Assembly (NCBI RefSeq): GCF_022354825.1
Contig: NZ_CP031168.1
Span: 5,271,501-5,335,500, forward strand
Direction of reading: 5' to 3'
DNA: 64,000 nt
Source: Paenibacillus sp. H1-7
GTDB taxonomy: Bacteria > Bacillota > Bacilli > Paenibacillales > NBRC-103111
The notes beneath the pieces are model-generated. The model was given only the letters and a program-made list of their open reading frames with translations, was not told the DNA's origin and ran no database searches. Made by a program: the position numbers and the translations under genes. Below are positions 50,155-59,970 of the stretch, in pieces (the stretch's first letter is position 1; every line of letters starts with the position of its first letter).

Positions 50155-52512
50155 TTACAACGATACTTGCGTAGTCTCCGCCAGATGAGCGTGATTCCGC
50201 ATAGTGAGGACATAGGAGGTTCCTTCTACGGCGTCGAATTCCGTTAGGTGCTCCGATACGCGGGTAGAAACCGGCTTACCGGCTGTTTCCACCAGGTAGG
50301 AAGCTTCAGGACGAGTGCTCACTACACGGCAGAGATTGTTCTTGGTTGCTTTAATCACACAGTGGGTCAACTCCCCGTTTTCCCATTCCATATCGATTTC
50401 AAAACCGCCCCTGGCACGAAATCCGGATACTTTTCCGTTGCTCCATGCTTTTGGCAGCGCCGGCAGCAAAGCAATTTCCCCGCGATGGGACTGCAGCAGC
50501 ATCTCGGCAATACCTGCCGTGCCGCCGAAATTGCCGTCGATTTGAAACGGCGGATGGTTGTCGAACAAGTTCGGCAGCGTGGAGATGGCGAGCAGCAGAC
50601 GGAGGTGCTCGTAGGACTCCTCTGCATCCAGAAGGCGCGCATAGAAATTGATGATCCAAGCCCGGCTCCAGCCAGTATGCCCTCCACCGTGCTCCAGCCG
50701 GCGTTCCAGAGTCCGTCTGGCCGCCTGCGCCCACTCCGGAGTATGGCGGGCATGAATGATCTCGCCCGGATGCAGCGCAAACAAGTGGGAAATGTGGCGG
50801 TGGCCGGGATGCACCTCATCCCAATCCTCCACCCATTCCATCAGCTGGCCGTGCTTGCCGATTTGCGGCTTGGGCAGCTTGCGCAATGCAGCTTGCCATT
50901 GGGATCGGATGGCTTCATCCATTTGAAGCTCGGACGATGCATCTACACAAGCCTGCAGCAGCGTATACACGATTTGCGAGTCCATCGAAGGCCCTATGCA
51001 CAGGCATCCCACACTTCCGTCGGAGCCGATATATTTGTTCTCGGGCGAGGTGGAAGGCCCTGTGACGAGACGTCCTTGCTTATCCTCAAACATATAATCG
51101 AGGAAGAAATCGGCCGCCTCTCTCATCACTGGATAGGCTCTTTCGCGCAGAAACTTCGGGTCCATACTGTACCGGTAATGCTCCCACAGATGCAGCGATA
51201 ACCAGGCTGCGCCCATCGGCCAAATCGATCCGGGCATAAAGTTGCCTTCAATATGCGTGGCTCCCCACATGTCCGTATTGTGATGCGCCACAAATCCTTT
51301 GCAGCCGTACACCTTTTGCGCCGTAATTCTTCCATTCGGACGCATGCGGTCGATCAGATCGAACAACGGCTCGTGGCATTCCGCCAGATTGCATACTTCG
51401 GCAGGCCAATAGTTCATTTCGGTATTGATATTGATCGTATATTTGCTTTCCCATGGGGGCGTGAAGCTTTCGTTCCATATCCCCTGCAAATTGGCGGGAT
51501 TCGAACCGGGACGGGAGCTCGCCATCAACAAATACCGTCCGAATTGGAAGTACAGCGAAACTAATGCAGGATCGTCCCCGCCGTCTTTGAACCGCTGAAG
51601 CCGCACATCTGTAGGAAGCAAGACGGTTTCACTCCGGCTTTCCGGCATCCCCAGCTCGAGATGAACTCTTTGCATTTTCGCAACATGATCTGCCAAATGA
51701 TCCTGCTTCACCTGCTCATAGCCTTTGCCTGCCGCATGCTCCAGCTGTTGGATGCATTCGCCGAGCGGATCTTCACAGCGGAACGTCGTTGCTGCAGCCA
51801 AATAGATTGTCACGGATTTGGCATTGCGGACCGACAAGAAATCGCCGATGATACTGACGGAGCCTCCATCGGCAACGGCCTTCACCGCTGTACACAAAGT
51901 AACGCCATCACGGCCGCACTCCCCGCGCATTACCAACGTATCCTTGCCGAACCGGTGCGAGCCTTCGTCGAACGGCCTGCGGCTTAAGTTCATCCGCAAA
52001 TTCAGCACGGCCGGACGATCGCACGAAACCCTTACAACCAGCACCTGATCGATTGCGCTGCTGAACATTTCCCTGACATGACGTACATCATTTAAGCTGT
52101 AACGTACCTGCGCCACACCCTGCTCGATATCCAGCCCTCTGTAGTAATTGGAGATCATTTTCTTCTCGCCGTCATGGTACAGATGCAGTTCACCAAGAGG
52201 CTGATAAGGATGAAGCGATTTCGGAATGGACATCATCCCCATTTGGGCAATTTCTTCCGCTTCCACATGATTTCCATGCATCAAAAGCCGGCGCACTTCC
52301 GGCAAATACTTTCGTCCGTCGGGGTTGTTGCCGTTAACCGGCCCTCCATACCACACGGAATCCTCGTTCAGCTGCAGCCGTTCCTGATTCACTTTGCCGA
52401 ATATCATCGCGCCCAGCCGTCCGTTGCCGATAGGCAGCGCTTCCGTCCAGGCTCTTGCCGGTTTTTCATACCATAACTTCGTATCTCTTGGTACTTCGCG
52501 CTTTTGTCCCAT
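50155..52512 (-). CDS. GH95-family alpha-L-fucosidase-like enzyme, copy 1
   Basis: This encodes 785 aa with the ATG at 52512 behind AAGGAGAG. GH95 layout: an N-terminal beta domain starts with LWYEKPARAWTEALPIGNGR and LQLNEDSVWYGGP, and the (alpha/alpha)6 barrel carries LQGIWNESFTPPWESKYT, EMNYWPAEVCNLAECHEPLF, GWSRAWIINFYARL and QIDGNFGGTAGIAEMLLQSH. These residues hold the conserved Asn/Asp/Glu of the inverting 1,2-alpha-fucosidase active site. There is no signal peptide, so it acts in the cytoplasm. It is the last gene of the ABC operon, 106 nt after the permease. GH95 also contains alpha-galactosidases, so the specificity remains open. Confidence 0.9.
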   Translation of the reverse strand: MGQKREVPRDTKLWYEKPARAWTEALPIGNGRLGAMIFGKVNQERLQLNEDSVWYGGPVNGNNPDGRKYLPEVRRLLMHGNHVEAEEIAQMGMMSIPKSLHPYQPLGELHLYHDGEKKMISNYYRGLDIEQGVAQVRYSLNDVRHVREMFSSAIDQVLVVRVSCDRPAVLNLRMNLSRRPFDEGSHRFGKDTLVMRGECGRDGVTLCTAVKAVADGGSVSIIGDFLSVRNAKSVTIYLAAATTFRCEDPLGECIQQLEHAAGKGYEQVKQDHLADHVAKMQRVHLELGMPESRSETVLLPTDVRLQRFKDGGDDPALVSLYFQFGRYLLMASSRPGSNPANLQGIWNESFTPPWESKYTININTEMNYWPAEVCNLAECHEPLFDLIDRMRPNGRITAQKVYGCKGFVAHHNTDMWGATHIEGNFMPGSIWPMGAAWLSLHLWEHYRYSMDPKFLRERAYPVMREAADFFLDYMFEDKQGRLVTGPSTSPENKYIGSDGSVGCLCIGPSMDSQIVYTLLQACVDASSELQMDEAIRSQWQAALRKLPKPQIGKHGQLMEWVEDWDEVHPGHRHISHLFALHPGEIIHARHTPEWAQAARRTLERRLEHGGGHTGWSRAWIINFYARLLDAEESYEHLRLLLAISTLPNLFDNHPPFQIDGNFGGTAGIAEMLLQSHRGEIALLPALPKAWSNGKVSGFRARGGFEIDMEWENGELTHCVIKATKNNLCRVVSTRPEASYLVETAGKPVSTRVSEHLTEFDAVEGTSYVLTMRNHAHLAETTQVSL

Positions 52513-52618
52513 GAAATCTCTCCTTAAACGGTTTTCGTGGCATAAGGTGCCTTCCTTGTATTATCTCCGGTCAGGGGTCAGTCCGGCCTATTTTGAATGT
52601 GCCATCGCCAGTTGGATG

Positions 52619-53524
52619 CTATTTGATTCCGGAATGAGCCATCGTGGCAATGACTTTGCTCTGGAATAAAAGGAAAATGATTAAGTTCGGCAAAAACATG
52701 AGCAGCGCCGCAGCTGCAGCAGCCCCTTGACGGGCAACGTTGTTGGCCATCCCGCTTGTAAGCGTCGAAATATAGAATGGAAATGTCTTCATCTCCTCCT
52801 GCTGCATAAACAGGGTCGACGTTTCTGTATTGCCCCATGCCGCATTGAAGGCAATGATTCCGATTGTCGCAACCGCCGGCATAATGACCGGAAGGACGAT
52901 TTTCATAAAAATCGTATATTCCCTAGCTCCGTCCATTTTCGCAGAATCCAGCAGCTCGTTTGGAAGCTGGTCGATAAATTGCTTCATCAAAAACACGCCT
53001 GTCGGCACGGCCACCATCGGCATGATATGCCCCAAATACGTATTCATAATGCCGAGCTTGCTGACCACCAAATATCTGGGAATAGCAACGGTTTCCGGCG
53101 CAAACAACAAGGTAAGCAGAATCATCCCGAAAACAACCTTATGTCCCGGAAATTTATGCTTCGATATCGGATAAGCGCACATCGCGCTGACTATGGTTAC
53201 GATAATAACGCAAAGAATCGCGACCACTACGCTGTTAAAAATGTATCTTGTTATCGGGATAGCCGTTCCTTTCGTAATCGCCAGCAGCTCGACAAAGTTC
53301 TGGAACGACGGATCCCGGGCAAAAATATTCGGCGGGTATATAAAAAGCTCCTGATACGGCTTCAGCGCATGATTGAATATATAAATGAGCGGCATCAGCA
53401 TGAACAGGCTTAATACAACGAGCAGGAATACGGCAACCTTCTCGGATGTTCCAAAACGATTCAGCTTCGAGCGCCCTCCGAAACTCCTGAATTTTCCGAG
53501 CAGCTCTGAGCCCACCAACTTCAT
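52619..53524 (-). CDS. Sugar ABC transporter permease (MalG-like)
   Basis: This encodes 301 aa. The ATG at 53524 directly abuts the upstream TAG, with GGAGG 8 nt before it. It has six membrane helices and a degenerate EAA loop NELLDSAKMDGAREYTIFMKIVLP (DSAKMDGA instead of EAARIDGA, about 194-205). It is the second half of the permease pair for the CBM-fused binding protein. The N-terminal 25 residues are basic and cytoplasmic. Confidence 0.9.
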   Translation of the reverse strand: MKLVGSELLGKFRSFGGRSKLNRFGTSEKVAVFLLVVLSLFMLMPLIYIFNHALKPYQELFIYPPNIFARDPSFQNFVELLAITKGTAIPITRYIFNSVVVAILCVIIVTIVSAMCAYPISKHKFPGHKVVFGMILLTLLFAPETVAIPRYLVVSKLGIMNTYLGHIMPMVAVPTGVFLMKQFIDQLPNELLDSAKMDGAREYTIFMKIVLPVIMPAVATIGIIAFNAAWGNTETSTLFMQQEEMKTFPFYISTLTSGMANNVARQGAAAAAALLMFLPNLIIFLLFQSKVIATMAHSGIK

Positions 53525-54499
53525 CTATTCGTCCTCCTTCGTGCCGAACAATCTCCAACAGAGCTTATTGGCCAGGTAAATAACAATGAGCAGGAACACG
53601 GAGAGCGCGGACGCGTAACCAAGCTCAAACCGGGTGAAGCCGTAGTCGTCGATTTGGCTGATAATCAAGTGGCCCGAGTATTGCGGCGTCGGATTCGTTC
53701 CCGACAGCTGCGTGCCTATTCCGCCCGCTTTGAACGCGCCGACGATAGCCATTACCGCTCCGAATAACATTTGCGGCTTGGTTGACGGGATCGTAATATA
53801 CCATATCTCTTCCAATTTGCTCTTGATGCCGTCCAGTCTTCCTGCTTCGTACAGCTCCGAGTTCACGTTCAAGATGCCTGCGAGCATTGCCAGAAAGCCT
53901 ATACCCATACTGGACCATAGCGTAACGACGATCATGGAAGTCATCAAATACTCTTTGCTCGTAACCCACAATATCGGTTCGCTGATGAAGCCCAGTTTAA
54001 TAAGAAAGCTGTTCAGGTAGCCGATCCGGTCGCCGGACAACAGCGGCAGCCAGATGATGCTCATCGCAACCCCGCCCGCAAGGGACGGGGTATACAGCGC
54101 GAGCGTAAACCATTTGCGGTAAACGCCAGGCAGAATCGAGATGAGCCATGCCAGCAAAAAGGCGGCGATATAGCCTCCCGGCCCGACGATAGTAGCGAAT
54201 TTAAACGTATTCGGAATGGCATACTTGATCAGAATCAAGTCCTGCGACAGCATGTACTTGAAATTGTCCCAGCCGACGAAGCGCGGTGGCTCGAGCGAGT
54301 TGTAATACGTGAAGCTGAGACCGAAGGCAGCGATAACCGGGATCATGATGAAGATGATGAAGCATATCATGAAGGGCAAGATGAATACATAAGATGCCCG
54401 GTAATCCCACATCTGCTGCAAATAGGACACTTTAGTCTGCTTGAAGCGTTTCGTGGAAGTATGCGCGGCCGGCAGAGTTTGCGTTTCACTTTTTAACAT
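53525..54499 (-). CDS. Sugar ABC transporter permease (MalF-like)
   Basis: This encodes 324 aa. The ATG at 54499 lies inside the end of the binding-protein gene (14-nt overlap) behind AAGGAG. Six helices begin with YVFILPFMICFIIFIMIPVI. The EAA loop reads LYEAGRLDGIKSKLEEIWYI (about 217-236), with Gly in place of the second Ala. It is co-translated with its partner. Together with the ATPase at 57520 and the binding protein it makes a complete importer. Confidence 0.9.
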   Translation of the reverse strand: MLKSETQTLPAAHTSTKRFKQTKVSYLQQMWDYRASYVFILPFMICFIIFIMIPVIAAFGLSFTYYNSLEPPRFVGWDNFKYMLSQDLILIKYAIPNTFKFATIVGPGGYIAAFLLAWLISILPGVYRKWFTLALYTPSLAGGVAMSIIWLPLLSGDRIGYLNSFLIKLGFISEPILWVTSKEYLMTSMIVVTLWSSMGIGFLAMLAGILNVNSELYEAGRLDGIKSKLEEIWYITIPSTKPQMLFGAVMAIVGAFKAGGIGTQLSGTNPTPQYSGHLIISQIDDYGFTRFELGYASALSVFLLIVIYLANKLCWRLFGTKEDE

Positions 54500-57452
54500 A
54501 CTTATCCACTCCTTCCCACGGCTTCGTTATTCTCGGTAATTGTAGTGACTTCAAGACTTGGCCGTTAGTATCGATGAAATGAAACTCCTGCATTTTCCTT
54601 TGAATTTCCCTATCAATGTCGACGATGGCGGTTTCCAGCGACGTCCTGTAATTGATGCCGTCCACCACAGTACGGTTCCATGCGTTCTGAAGCTCGCGCT
54701 CCATGAAATAGCTTCCCGGAACGTTAGGAATTTCTCTGAACCATCTCCACTGCTCCATAATCGCTTTGAGATCGTCATCCTTCCATGGAAGCTTCACGAA
54801 CGCATCGATATTGGACGTATTCCAGCGGAAGCTGACGCCGTTCAGCGTCTCCAGATCGGTCCCGTACCTTTCCTGCACTTCGGGCGAAGTCCACCATTTC
54901 AAGAACTCCCAGCTTTCCTGCGGCTTCTTCGTCTGTTTGAATATAGCCGAGGACTGCATGCCTCCGCCCATCCAACGGGCGACCGTTCCATCGTCCTGAC
55001 GCACTCCGGGGATCGGGGCGACGCCCCACCAGCCGTTCAGCTCGGGAGCCGCTACCGTCAATTCGATGTACATGCCGAGATCCGCTATGCCTAGTGGAAT
55101 CGTTCCGTCACGGAAATGCTGGTAAAAGCTCGACAACGAGCGGTCCACCGCATATTTATTGTACAAATCGGTCCACTTCTTGAACGAATCGAAGCCTTTT
55201 TCCGAGCCGAGGGTTGTCTTCGAGCCGTCCTCCGCGAAATAATCCGCCCCGTTTTGCAGAAAGAAAGGAATGTGGCCCACAGGGGTAATATTCATCCCGT
55301 TTTGCTGCAGTACGGGCAGCATTTTGTACAATTCGTCCCAAGTATCGGGTAGGTTCAAGCCCATATTTTGCAAAATGTCTTTGCGGTAATACATCATTTG
55401 GAACGTTTGCGTCTCGGGCATGCCGAAGTATCCTCCATTATAATAGAAAGGAGTCCAAGAACCCGGGGCAAAACGCTGATAGATCGTATCAAAGTCCGGG
55501 AACTGCTTCAGATCGTAAATCCCATTTCGCAGCGCGTATTCGAAGGGCAGATCCTGCGACAAGCCTAACGCAACGTCCGGTGCAATCCCGGCCGCATTCA
55601 TTAAAACAAGCAATCCGGCATCGGGGAGCAGATTGACTTTAACCTTGATTCCAGTCTGCGGAGTAAACGATTCGTTGGCCAGATCCTGAAGCAAATTCAC
55701 GTAATCTCTTCCCCGCAGTACCCATACGTTAAGCACGTCGTCCTGGATTTTATTCAAATCCTCCTTCGGCATGAAGGAGTAGAAGAAGTTGACGAACGCT
55801 CCCTGGATTTTCTGGGTAAAGGTCGCTTCCATTCTCGGAAAGTCCTGACCGACCGGCACGACGAACAGCCGATCCAGCTGCAGCGGCTGCGAGCTAAGCT
55901 GCTTGATCAAGTCTCCGACTTTCCCCTGCAGCGTTACGAACCTGCCCGCTTCATATGGAATTTCATTTTTATCTTTAAGAAGTGACTGGATATCCTGCAC
56001 AATCGTAACAATACCTTGGGAAACAGCATCCGGACGTCCGTTTACCGTTTCCAGCCGGATACGGACCGCATCCAGGTTATCGCCGAGACCCGTCATCTCC
56101 TCCAGGAATCCCGGGAGATCCTTTTCCATATTCCATGTGCGGTCCTTATCGTCCACTCCGCCTGTCAGCGCTTTTAAATCGGCTGCAAGCTTTTTCAGCT
56201 CGGCGATGCTTTTCTCCAGCTCGATAATAACCGCCTTCAGCGGAGCTTGGGTGACCCGCATGGAAATGGTATTCGTACCTTTTTGCAAATAAAATTCGTA
56301 CGGCTTGCCTTCCTCGTCTCCGAGTGTAATGCCTTTCCAGCCGGATGCGTATAAGAAACGGTATGCCTTCAGCTCTGAAAAGGGAACCTTGCCGTTGACG
56401 GTAATAGACCGGAAAGACGAGCGGTTCGACAGGAATGACTGCTGCGCGCGCATGCCGATTTTATAATAGCCGGTCTCCGGAACCTCAAAGCTCCAGCTGA
56501 CCTCCTGATTTCCGGTAGACCACCGTTGACCGTCGATGGTGTTATAAGTAATCTTCCCTCGAACATAAGGGACAGAGGCGATATCGTTGTCATATGTGAG
56601 CGGTATGGACGAATCGTTCTTCCATTGCACCTGCTCCGCTTCAATTACAATGGGACCCGCATATACTGGGGGCGCATCTGAAGGGAGTCCGCTTCGCACC
56701 GTTTTATAGTTTTGCGTTTCAACCGGTGCCTTGAAGGAGATCGATTCAATGGCAACCGGGTCGCTTCCGGCTAACCGGATCTTGTGCTTGCCCGGCGTTA
56801 AATACCATAGCAATGGATCTTCATAAGCGCCGCCCAAATCGCGGAACGAATCGGTAATCCAGCCGGAGATGTCTTCGGCCATCGGCCTGATTTCATCCCC
56901 GTTGTCGTCCTTTCTTGCAGGAAGCTTATCCTTCCAATGCCGGAACAGCTGTACCGACTTGGATTCGAGAAACGGATTCGAGCCGTCCAGCGAAACGTTC
57001 CAGGCTATCGGCTTGCGGTGCTTCGAATCCACGAACGGATGGTAGGCTAGCTCTATCTGGTACAGTCCGCCATTCTCGACGGCGAGCTCGTACTCGATCC
57101 ATTCGTTTCCTTGCGCGTTCCAAATCATAATCCCGTTTTTCCCGTTATAGGCACCGACCGTAATATCGGCATTCCCGGATTTGGCGGCTAGCTGGGAGCC
57201 CGGTATAGTTATGCTCCCGCTATGCTGGGTTGTCGCCCCGCTTTGCTTCCACCTCTCCAGCACTTCAAAATAGTATGGATCTGCGGATCTAGTCTCACCC
57301 GCTTCATTATTTGTCCCGATGGTCTTTGCGCTCTTCTCGCCTGTTCCCTTAGAATTTGCGTTGTCCGCCAATCCGGGAAGCGTCGGCCCCAGTACAAAGA
57401 CGAGCGCCGTAAGGGTCGCTATCCATGCCCGAGTTCGCAACAACGTCTTCAA
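54486..57452 (-). CDS. Binding protein fused to N-terminal carbohydrate-binding domains
   Basis: This encodes 988 aa. I prefer the TTG at 57452, 7 nt behind GGAGG. The ATG at 57458 is only 1 nt behind it. Signal peptide about 1-30. Two CBM6/35-like beta-sandwiches follow (about 45-235, NEWIEYELAVENGGLYQIEL; and 265-405, starting IVIEAEQVQW and ending TNTISMRVTQAP). Then come a helical spacer (about 405-530) and a family 1 solute-binding domain (about 555-985; TFQMMYYRKDILQNMGLNLP). No lipobox Cys is visible. Usual binding proteins are about 430 aa, so this is more than twice normal. It probably grips an insoluble or long glycan and hands oligosaccharides to the permeases. Confidence 0.85.
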   Translation of the reverse strand: MKTLLRTRAWIATLTALVFVLGPTLPGLADNANSKGTGEKSAKTIGTNNEAGETRSADPYYFEVLERWKQSGATTQHSGSITIPGSQLAAKSGNADITVGAYNGKNGIMIWNAQGNEWIEYELAVENGGLYQIELAYHPFVDSKHRKPIAWNVSLDGSNPFLESKSVQLFRHWKDKLPARKDDNGDEIRPMAEDISGWITDSFRDLGGAYEDPLLWYLTPGKHKIRLAGSDPVAIESISFKAPVETQNYKTVRSGLPSDAPPVYAGPIVIEAEQVQWKNDSSIPLTYDNDIASVPYVRGKITYNTIDGQRWSTGNQEVSWSFEVPETGYYKIGMRAQQSFLSNRSSFRSITVNGKVPFSELKAYRFLYASGWKGITLGDEEGKPYEFYLQKGTNTISMRVTQAPLKAVIIELEKSIAELKKLAADLKALTGGVDDKDRTWNMEKDLPGFLEEMTGLGDNLDAVRIRLETVNGRPDAVSQGIVTIVQDIQSLLKDKNEIPYEAGRFVTLQGKVGDLIKQLSSQPLQLDRLFVVPVGQDFPRMEATFTQKIQGAFVNFFYSFMPKEDLNKIQDDVLNVWVLRGRDYVNLLQDLANESFTPQTGIKVKVNLLPDAGLLVLMNAAGIAPDVALGLSQDLPFEYALRNGIYDLKQFPDFDTIYQRFAPGSWTPFYYNGGYFGMPETQTFQMMYYRKDILQNMGLNLPDTWDELYKMLPVLQQNGMNITPVGHIPFFLQNGADYFAEDGSKTTLGSEKGFDSFKKWTDLYNKYAVDRSLSSFYQHFRDGTIPLGIADLGMYIELTVAAPELNGWWGVAPIPGVRQDDGTVARWMGGGMQSSAIFKQTKKPQESWEFLKWWTSPEVQERYGTDLETLNGVSFRWNTSNIDAFVKLPWKDDDLKAIMEQWRWFREIPNVPGSYFMERELQNAWNRTVVDGINYRTSLETAIVDIDREIQRKMQEFHFIDTNGQVLKSLQLPRITKPWEGVDKYVKK

Positions 57453-57519
57453 CTCCATCCCTCCGCTGATTCTTTAGCTTTATGTATCGCTTCAAAAAGT
57501 GAAACATGCAAATTTAACG

Positions 57520-58641
57520 TTAATACGCCAAATTATCCATTGTATCTTTATCGAAAAAGAGCGCTTTACGCATATTGAGAGTCAAGGTCAGCTTCTCATC
57601 CTCCATATATGGATGATCCGGCCGGGTCCGGACGATGAACAAGCTCGGAGCTCCGATATCCATGTACAAGTACATGTCTGCCCCCATCAACTCGTTAATT
57701 TTCTGCACTCCCGGAATTTGAGCTCCCGGATTGGCATCCCGCAGATCCGCTTCAAGATGAACATTTTCACAGCGGATGCCCATAATCACATTCCGGTTGA
57801 TTTTGTTTTTATTGCGGAGCAAATCGGACTGCTCTTGCGGAATTCGCAAGTAGTACCTGCTCGTATGGAATTCCAGCAGGCCGTCGGAAGCCTCCACAAT
57901 TTGCCCTTCGACCAGGTTGATGGGAGGAGTTCCAATGAAGCCGGCAACGAACATATTGCGCGGATGGTTATAAATCCGCTGCGGCGTATCCACCTGCTGG
58001 ATGACACCGTCTTTCATAACAACGATACGGTGTCCCATCGTCATGGCCTCCACCTGATCATGAGTCACGTAGACCATCGTTACCCCCAATTGCTTATGAA
58101 GCCGAATGATCTCGGTTCTCATTTGGACTCTTAGCTTCGCATCCAGGTTGGACAAAGGCTCATCCATCAGGAACACTTGAGGATTGCGCACGATAGCCCG
58201 GCCTAACGCTACGCGCTGACGCTGACCTCCGGATAGCTGCCTCGGCTTTCTGTTCAAAAACTGCTCGATTTCCAGTATTCTCGCCGTTTTTTTGACCGCC
58301 AAATCGATCTCATGCTTAGGTGCTTTGCGCAGCCGCAGGCCGAAGGCGATATTCTCATAAACGCTCATATTCGGGTACAAAGCATAGTTCTGAAACACCA
58401 TCGCAATGTCCCTATCTTTCGGCGGCAAATCGTTAACCAGCTGCTCGCCGATGTACAGCTCGCCTGAAGAAATCTCCTCAAGCCCCGCAATCATCCGGAG
58501 TGTCGTCGACTTGCCGCACCCGGAAGGGCCTACCATAACGAGAAACTCTCCATCGTGAATTTCCAGATGAAAATCTCTTACCGCATATCCCTTATCCTTA
58601 CCGTATTTCTTTTCGATGTGATTCAATAGAATGCGCCCCAC
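57520..58641 (-). CDS. ugpC: Sugar ABC transporter ATPase (UgpC/MsmK type)
   Basis: This encodes 373 aa from a GTG at 58641, 6 nt behind GGAGGT. An ATG at 58692 would add 17 residues unlike the family. Walker A is GPSGCGKST (about 38-46), then the Q-loop, signature LSGGQRQRVALGRAI, Walker B VFLMDEPLSNLD, and the H-loop YVTHDQVEAMT. The C-terminal TOBE/OB domain of sugar-ABC ATPases spans about 240-373 and ends short. One such ATPase often serves several importers, so it may also energise the permeases at 27197-29059, which lack their own. It follows the two-box promoter at 58808. Confidence 0.92.
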   Translation of the reverse strand: MGRILLNHIEKKYGKDKGYAVRDFHLEIHDGEFLVMVGPSGCGKSTTLRMIAGLEEISSGELYIGEQLVNDLPPKDRDIAMVFQNYALYPNMSVYENIAFGLRLRKAPKHEIDLAVKKTARILEIEQFLNRKPRQLSGGQRQRVALGRAIVRNPQVFLMDEPLSNLDAKLRVQMRTEIIRLHKQLGVTMVYVTHDQVEAMTMGHRIVVMKDGVIQQVDTPQRIYNHPRNMFVAGFIGTPPINLVEGQIVEASDGLLEFHTSRYYLRIPQEQSDLLRNKNKINRNVIMGIRCENVHLEADLRDANPGAQIPGVQKINELMGADMYLYMDIGAPSLFIVRTRPDHPYMEDEKLTLTLNMRKALFFDKDTMDNLAY

Positions 58642-58807
58642 TGCGGCACCTCCGCTAATCATTTTATTCCCTCTATTTGAGAACGGTTTCATTTGTTGCC
58701 CGCAAACGGCTTATGCTTGTATATGCAGCTTCCTTAACATGGCCTGGGCCCAGCATCCTTTGGTTCACTGAGGTGCCTGCACGGCCAATTCTCCTTCAGT
58801 TTTTACC

Positions 58808-58861
58808 ATTATACCTCCGCCGATTTACATGATTATAGGTGATGATTACTTACTCTATAGG
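58808..58861 (-). promoter_or_regulatory. Promoter with CCTATAG and CCTATAA boxes 22 bp apart
   Basis: On the minus strand CCTATAG (58861-58855) and CCTATAA (58839-58833) are exactly 22 bp apart. The -10 TATAAT (58813-58808) starts 19 nt after the second box. It heads the ATPase/importer/GH95 operon, with a 167-nt leader. Confidence 0.68.
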
Positions 58862-58865
58862 GTAA

Positions 58866-59894
58866 TCATGCTCTCAGCCTGCGAGCCAGCCAATCATAGC
58901 CTTGGCGCCCCGAAATCTCGTGTTTGCCGGGAAAAAGATCCGCCCCCAGCCTCTCGGCTGCGTCCTCTTCCTTGTAGATCCGCTCAAGAACGGACAGGGC
59001 ATCAAGTACGGAGGATACGGGAAATAACGGGTCTTCCTGGCCTGATTCTACAAATAAGGCTCTGGGCGCAATCAGCCCAATAAGCTCCGGAAGGTCCGCA
59101 TAACGTAGGATGGACGGCAAATAATTGTCTATGCAATGATTCATCGCGAGCAGACTGCCTCTGCTTGTGCTGGTAAATGCACAAAGGACGACCGCCTTGA
59201 TTCGTTCATCCAATGCAGCCGATAAGGACGCGATCAGCCCCCCGCCGGAAAAGCCCATGCAGCCGATACGCTCCGGGTCTACCTCCTCCCTGCTTAGCAG
59301 GTAATCCAAGGAACGCATGGCTTCGGCAATGCGAAGCCCCGCTAAGGTTTGCCCATGCAGCAGCAGCCGGGACGCAAGCGCAAAGCAGGAGCTCGATTTC
59401 CTCGGGTCCTTCCCCCGGTCCGCCGCAAGCCGCCGGTCGCCGAAGCCTATGATTTCGGGAGCTAGAACCACCATCCCCCTCCGTACCAGCTGTACGGCAA
59501 AATGCTTATGAATACCCGGCTCACCCTCGTCCGCGGTTCCATCCGGATTTAAGCCGACGATCTCCTTGCTTCCATACCCGTGTCCGTGCCAGGCGATCAC
59601 GGCAGGCGCTTTATGCTCGAGCCTCTTCGGAATGAGCACATAAGAAGGGATTCTCAAATCCTCTGTCGTTGTGAAAGCAACGCGTTCCATAATGTAATCT
59701 TTCATTTCCACTGATTCCAGTACAACCGGTTTCAAGTCGGCCCCGGCCATCGCATCCGTTGCGCCCCCCATCGCCTCCAGCAGTCTTACCCTCACTTCGG
59801 TTTTCCTTTCCTGCCAAGGCTGCTTATAGGCAATGCTCCGTACTTCATCATACCGGTCATACAACCGGTTCATATACTCATCAGGTGACCACAT
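58866..59894 (-). CDS. Alpha/beta-hydrolase, acetyl-esterase type
   Basis: This encodes 342 aa with the ATG at 59894 behind AGGAGGG. It has an alpha/beta-hydrolase fold: oxyanion region WHGHGYGSKE (about 100-109), nucleophile Ser in GCMGFSGGGLIA (about 215), Asp in VESGQEDPLFPV (about 287) and His in FPGKHEISGRQG (about 325), all in the right order. It resembles acetyl-xylan esterase or dienelactone-hydrolase-like proteins that remove acyl groups from sugars. There is no signal peptide. It would deacetylate imported oligosaccharides. It lies between the AraC gene (76-nt gap) and the importer promoter. Confidence 0.85.
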   Translation of the reverse strand: MWSPDEYMNRLYDRYDEVRSIAYKQPWQERKTEVRVRLLEAMGGATDAMAGADLKPVVLESVEMKDYIMERVAFTTTEDLRIPSYVLIPKRLEHKAPAVIAWHGHGYGSKEIVGLNPDGTADEGEPGIHKHFAVQLVRRGMVVLAPEIIGFGDRRLAADRGKDPRKSSSCFALASRLLLHGQTLAGLRIAEAMRSLDYLLSREEVDPERIGCMGFSGGGLIASLSAALDERIKAVVLCAFTSTSRGSLLAMNHCIDNYLPSILRYADLPELIGLIAPRALFVESGQEDPLFPVSSVLDALSVLERIYKEEDAAERLGADLFPGKHEISGRQGYDWLARRLRA

Positions 59895-59970
59895 TGTCGA
59901 TCCCTCCTATTCACTCTGCATTATGAACAACAAAAAGAGCTGCTCCATCATCATGGCCAGCCCCGAAAGG

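Noticed and set aside
49920..50213. Minus-strand 97-aa open frame
   Set aside because: It overlaps the GH95 gene end and its terminator, and has no recognisable motif.
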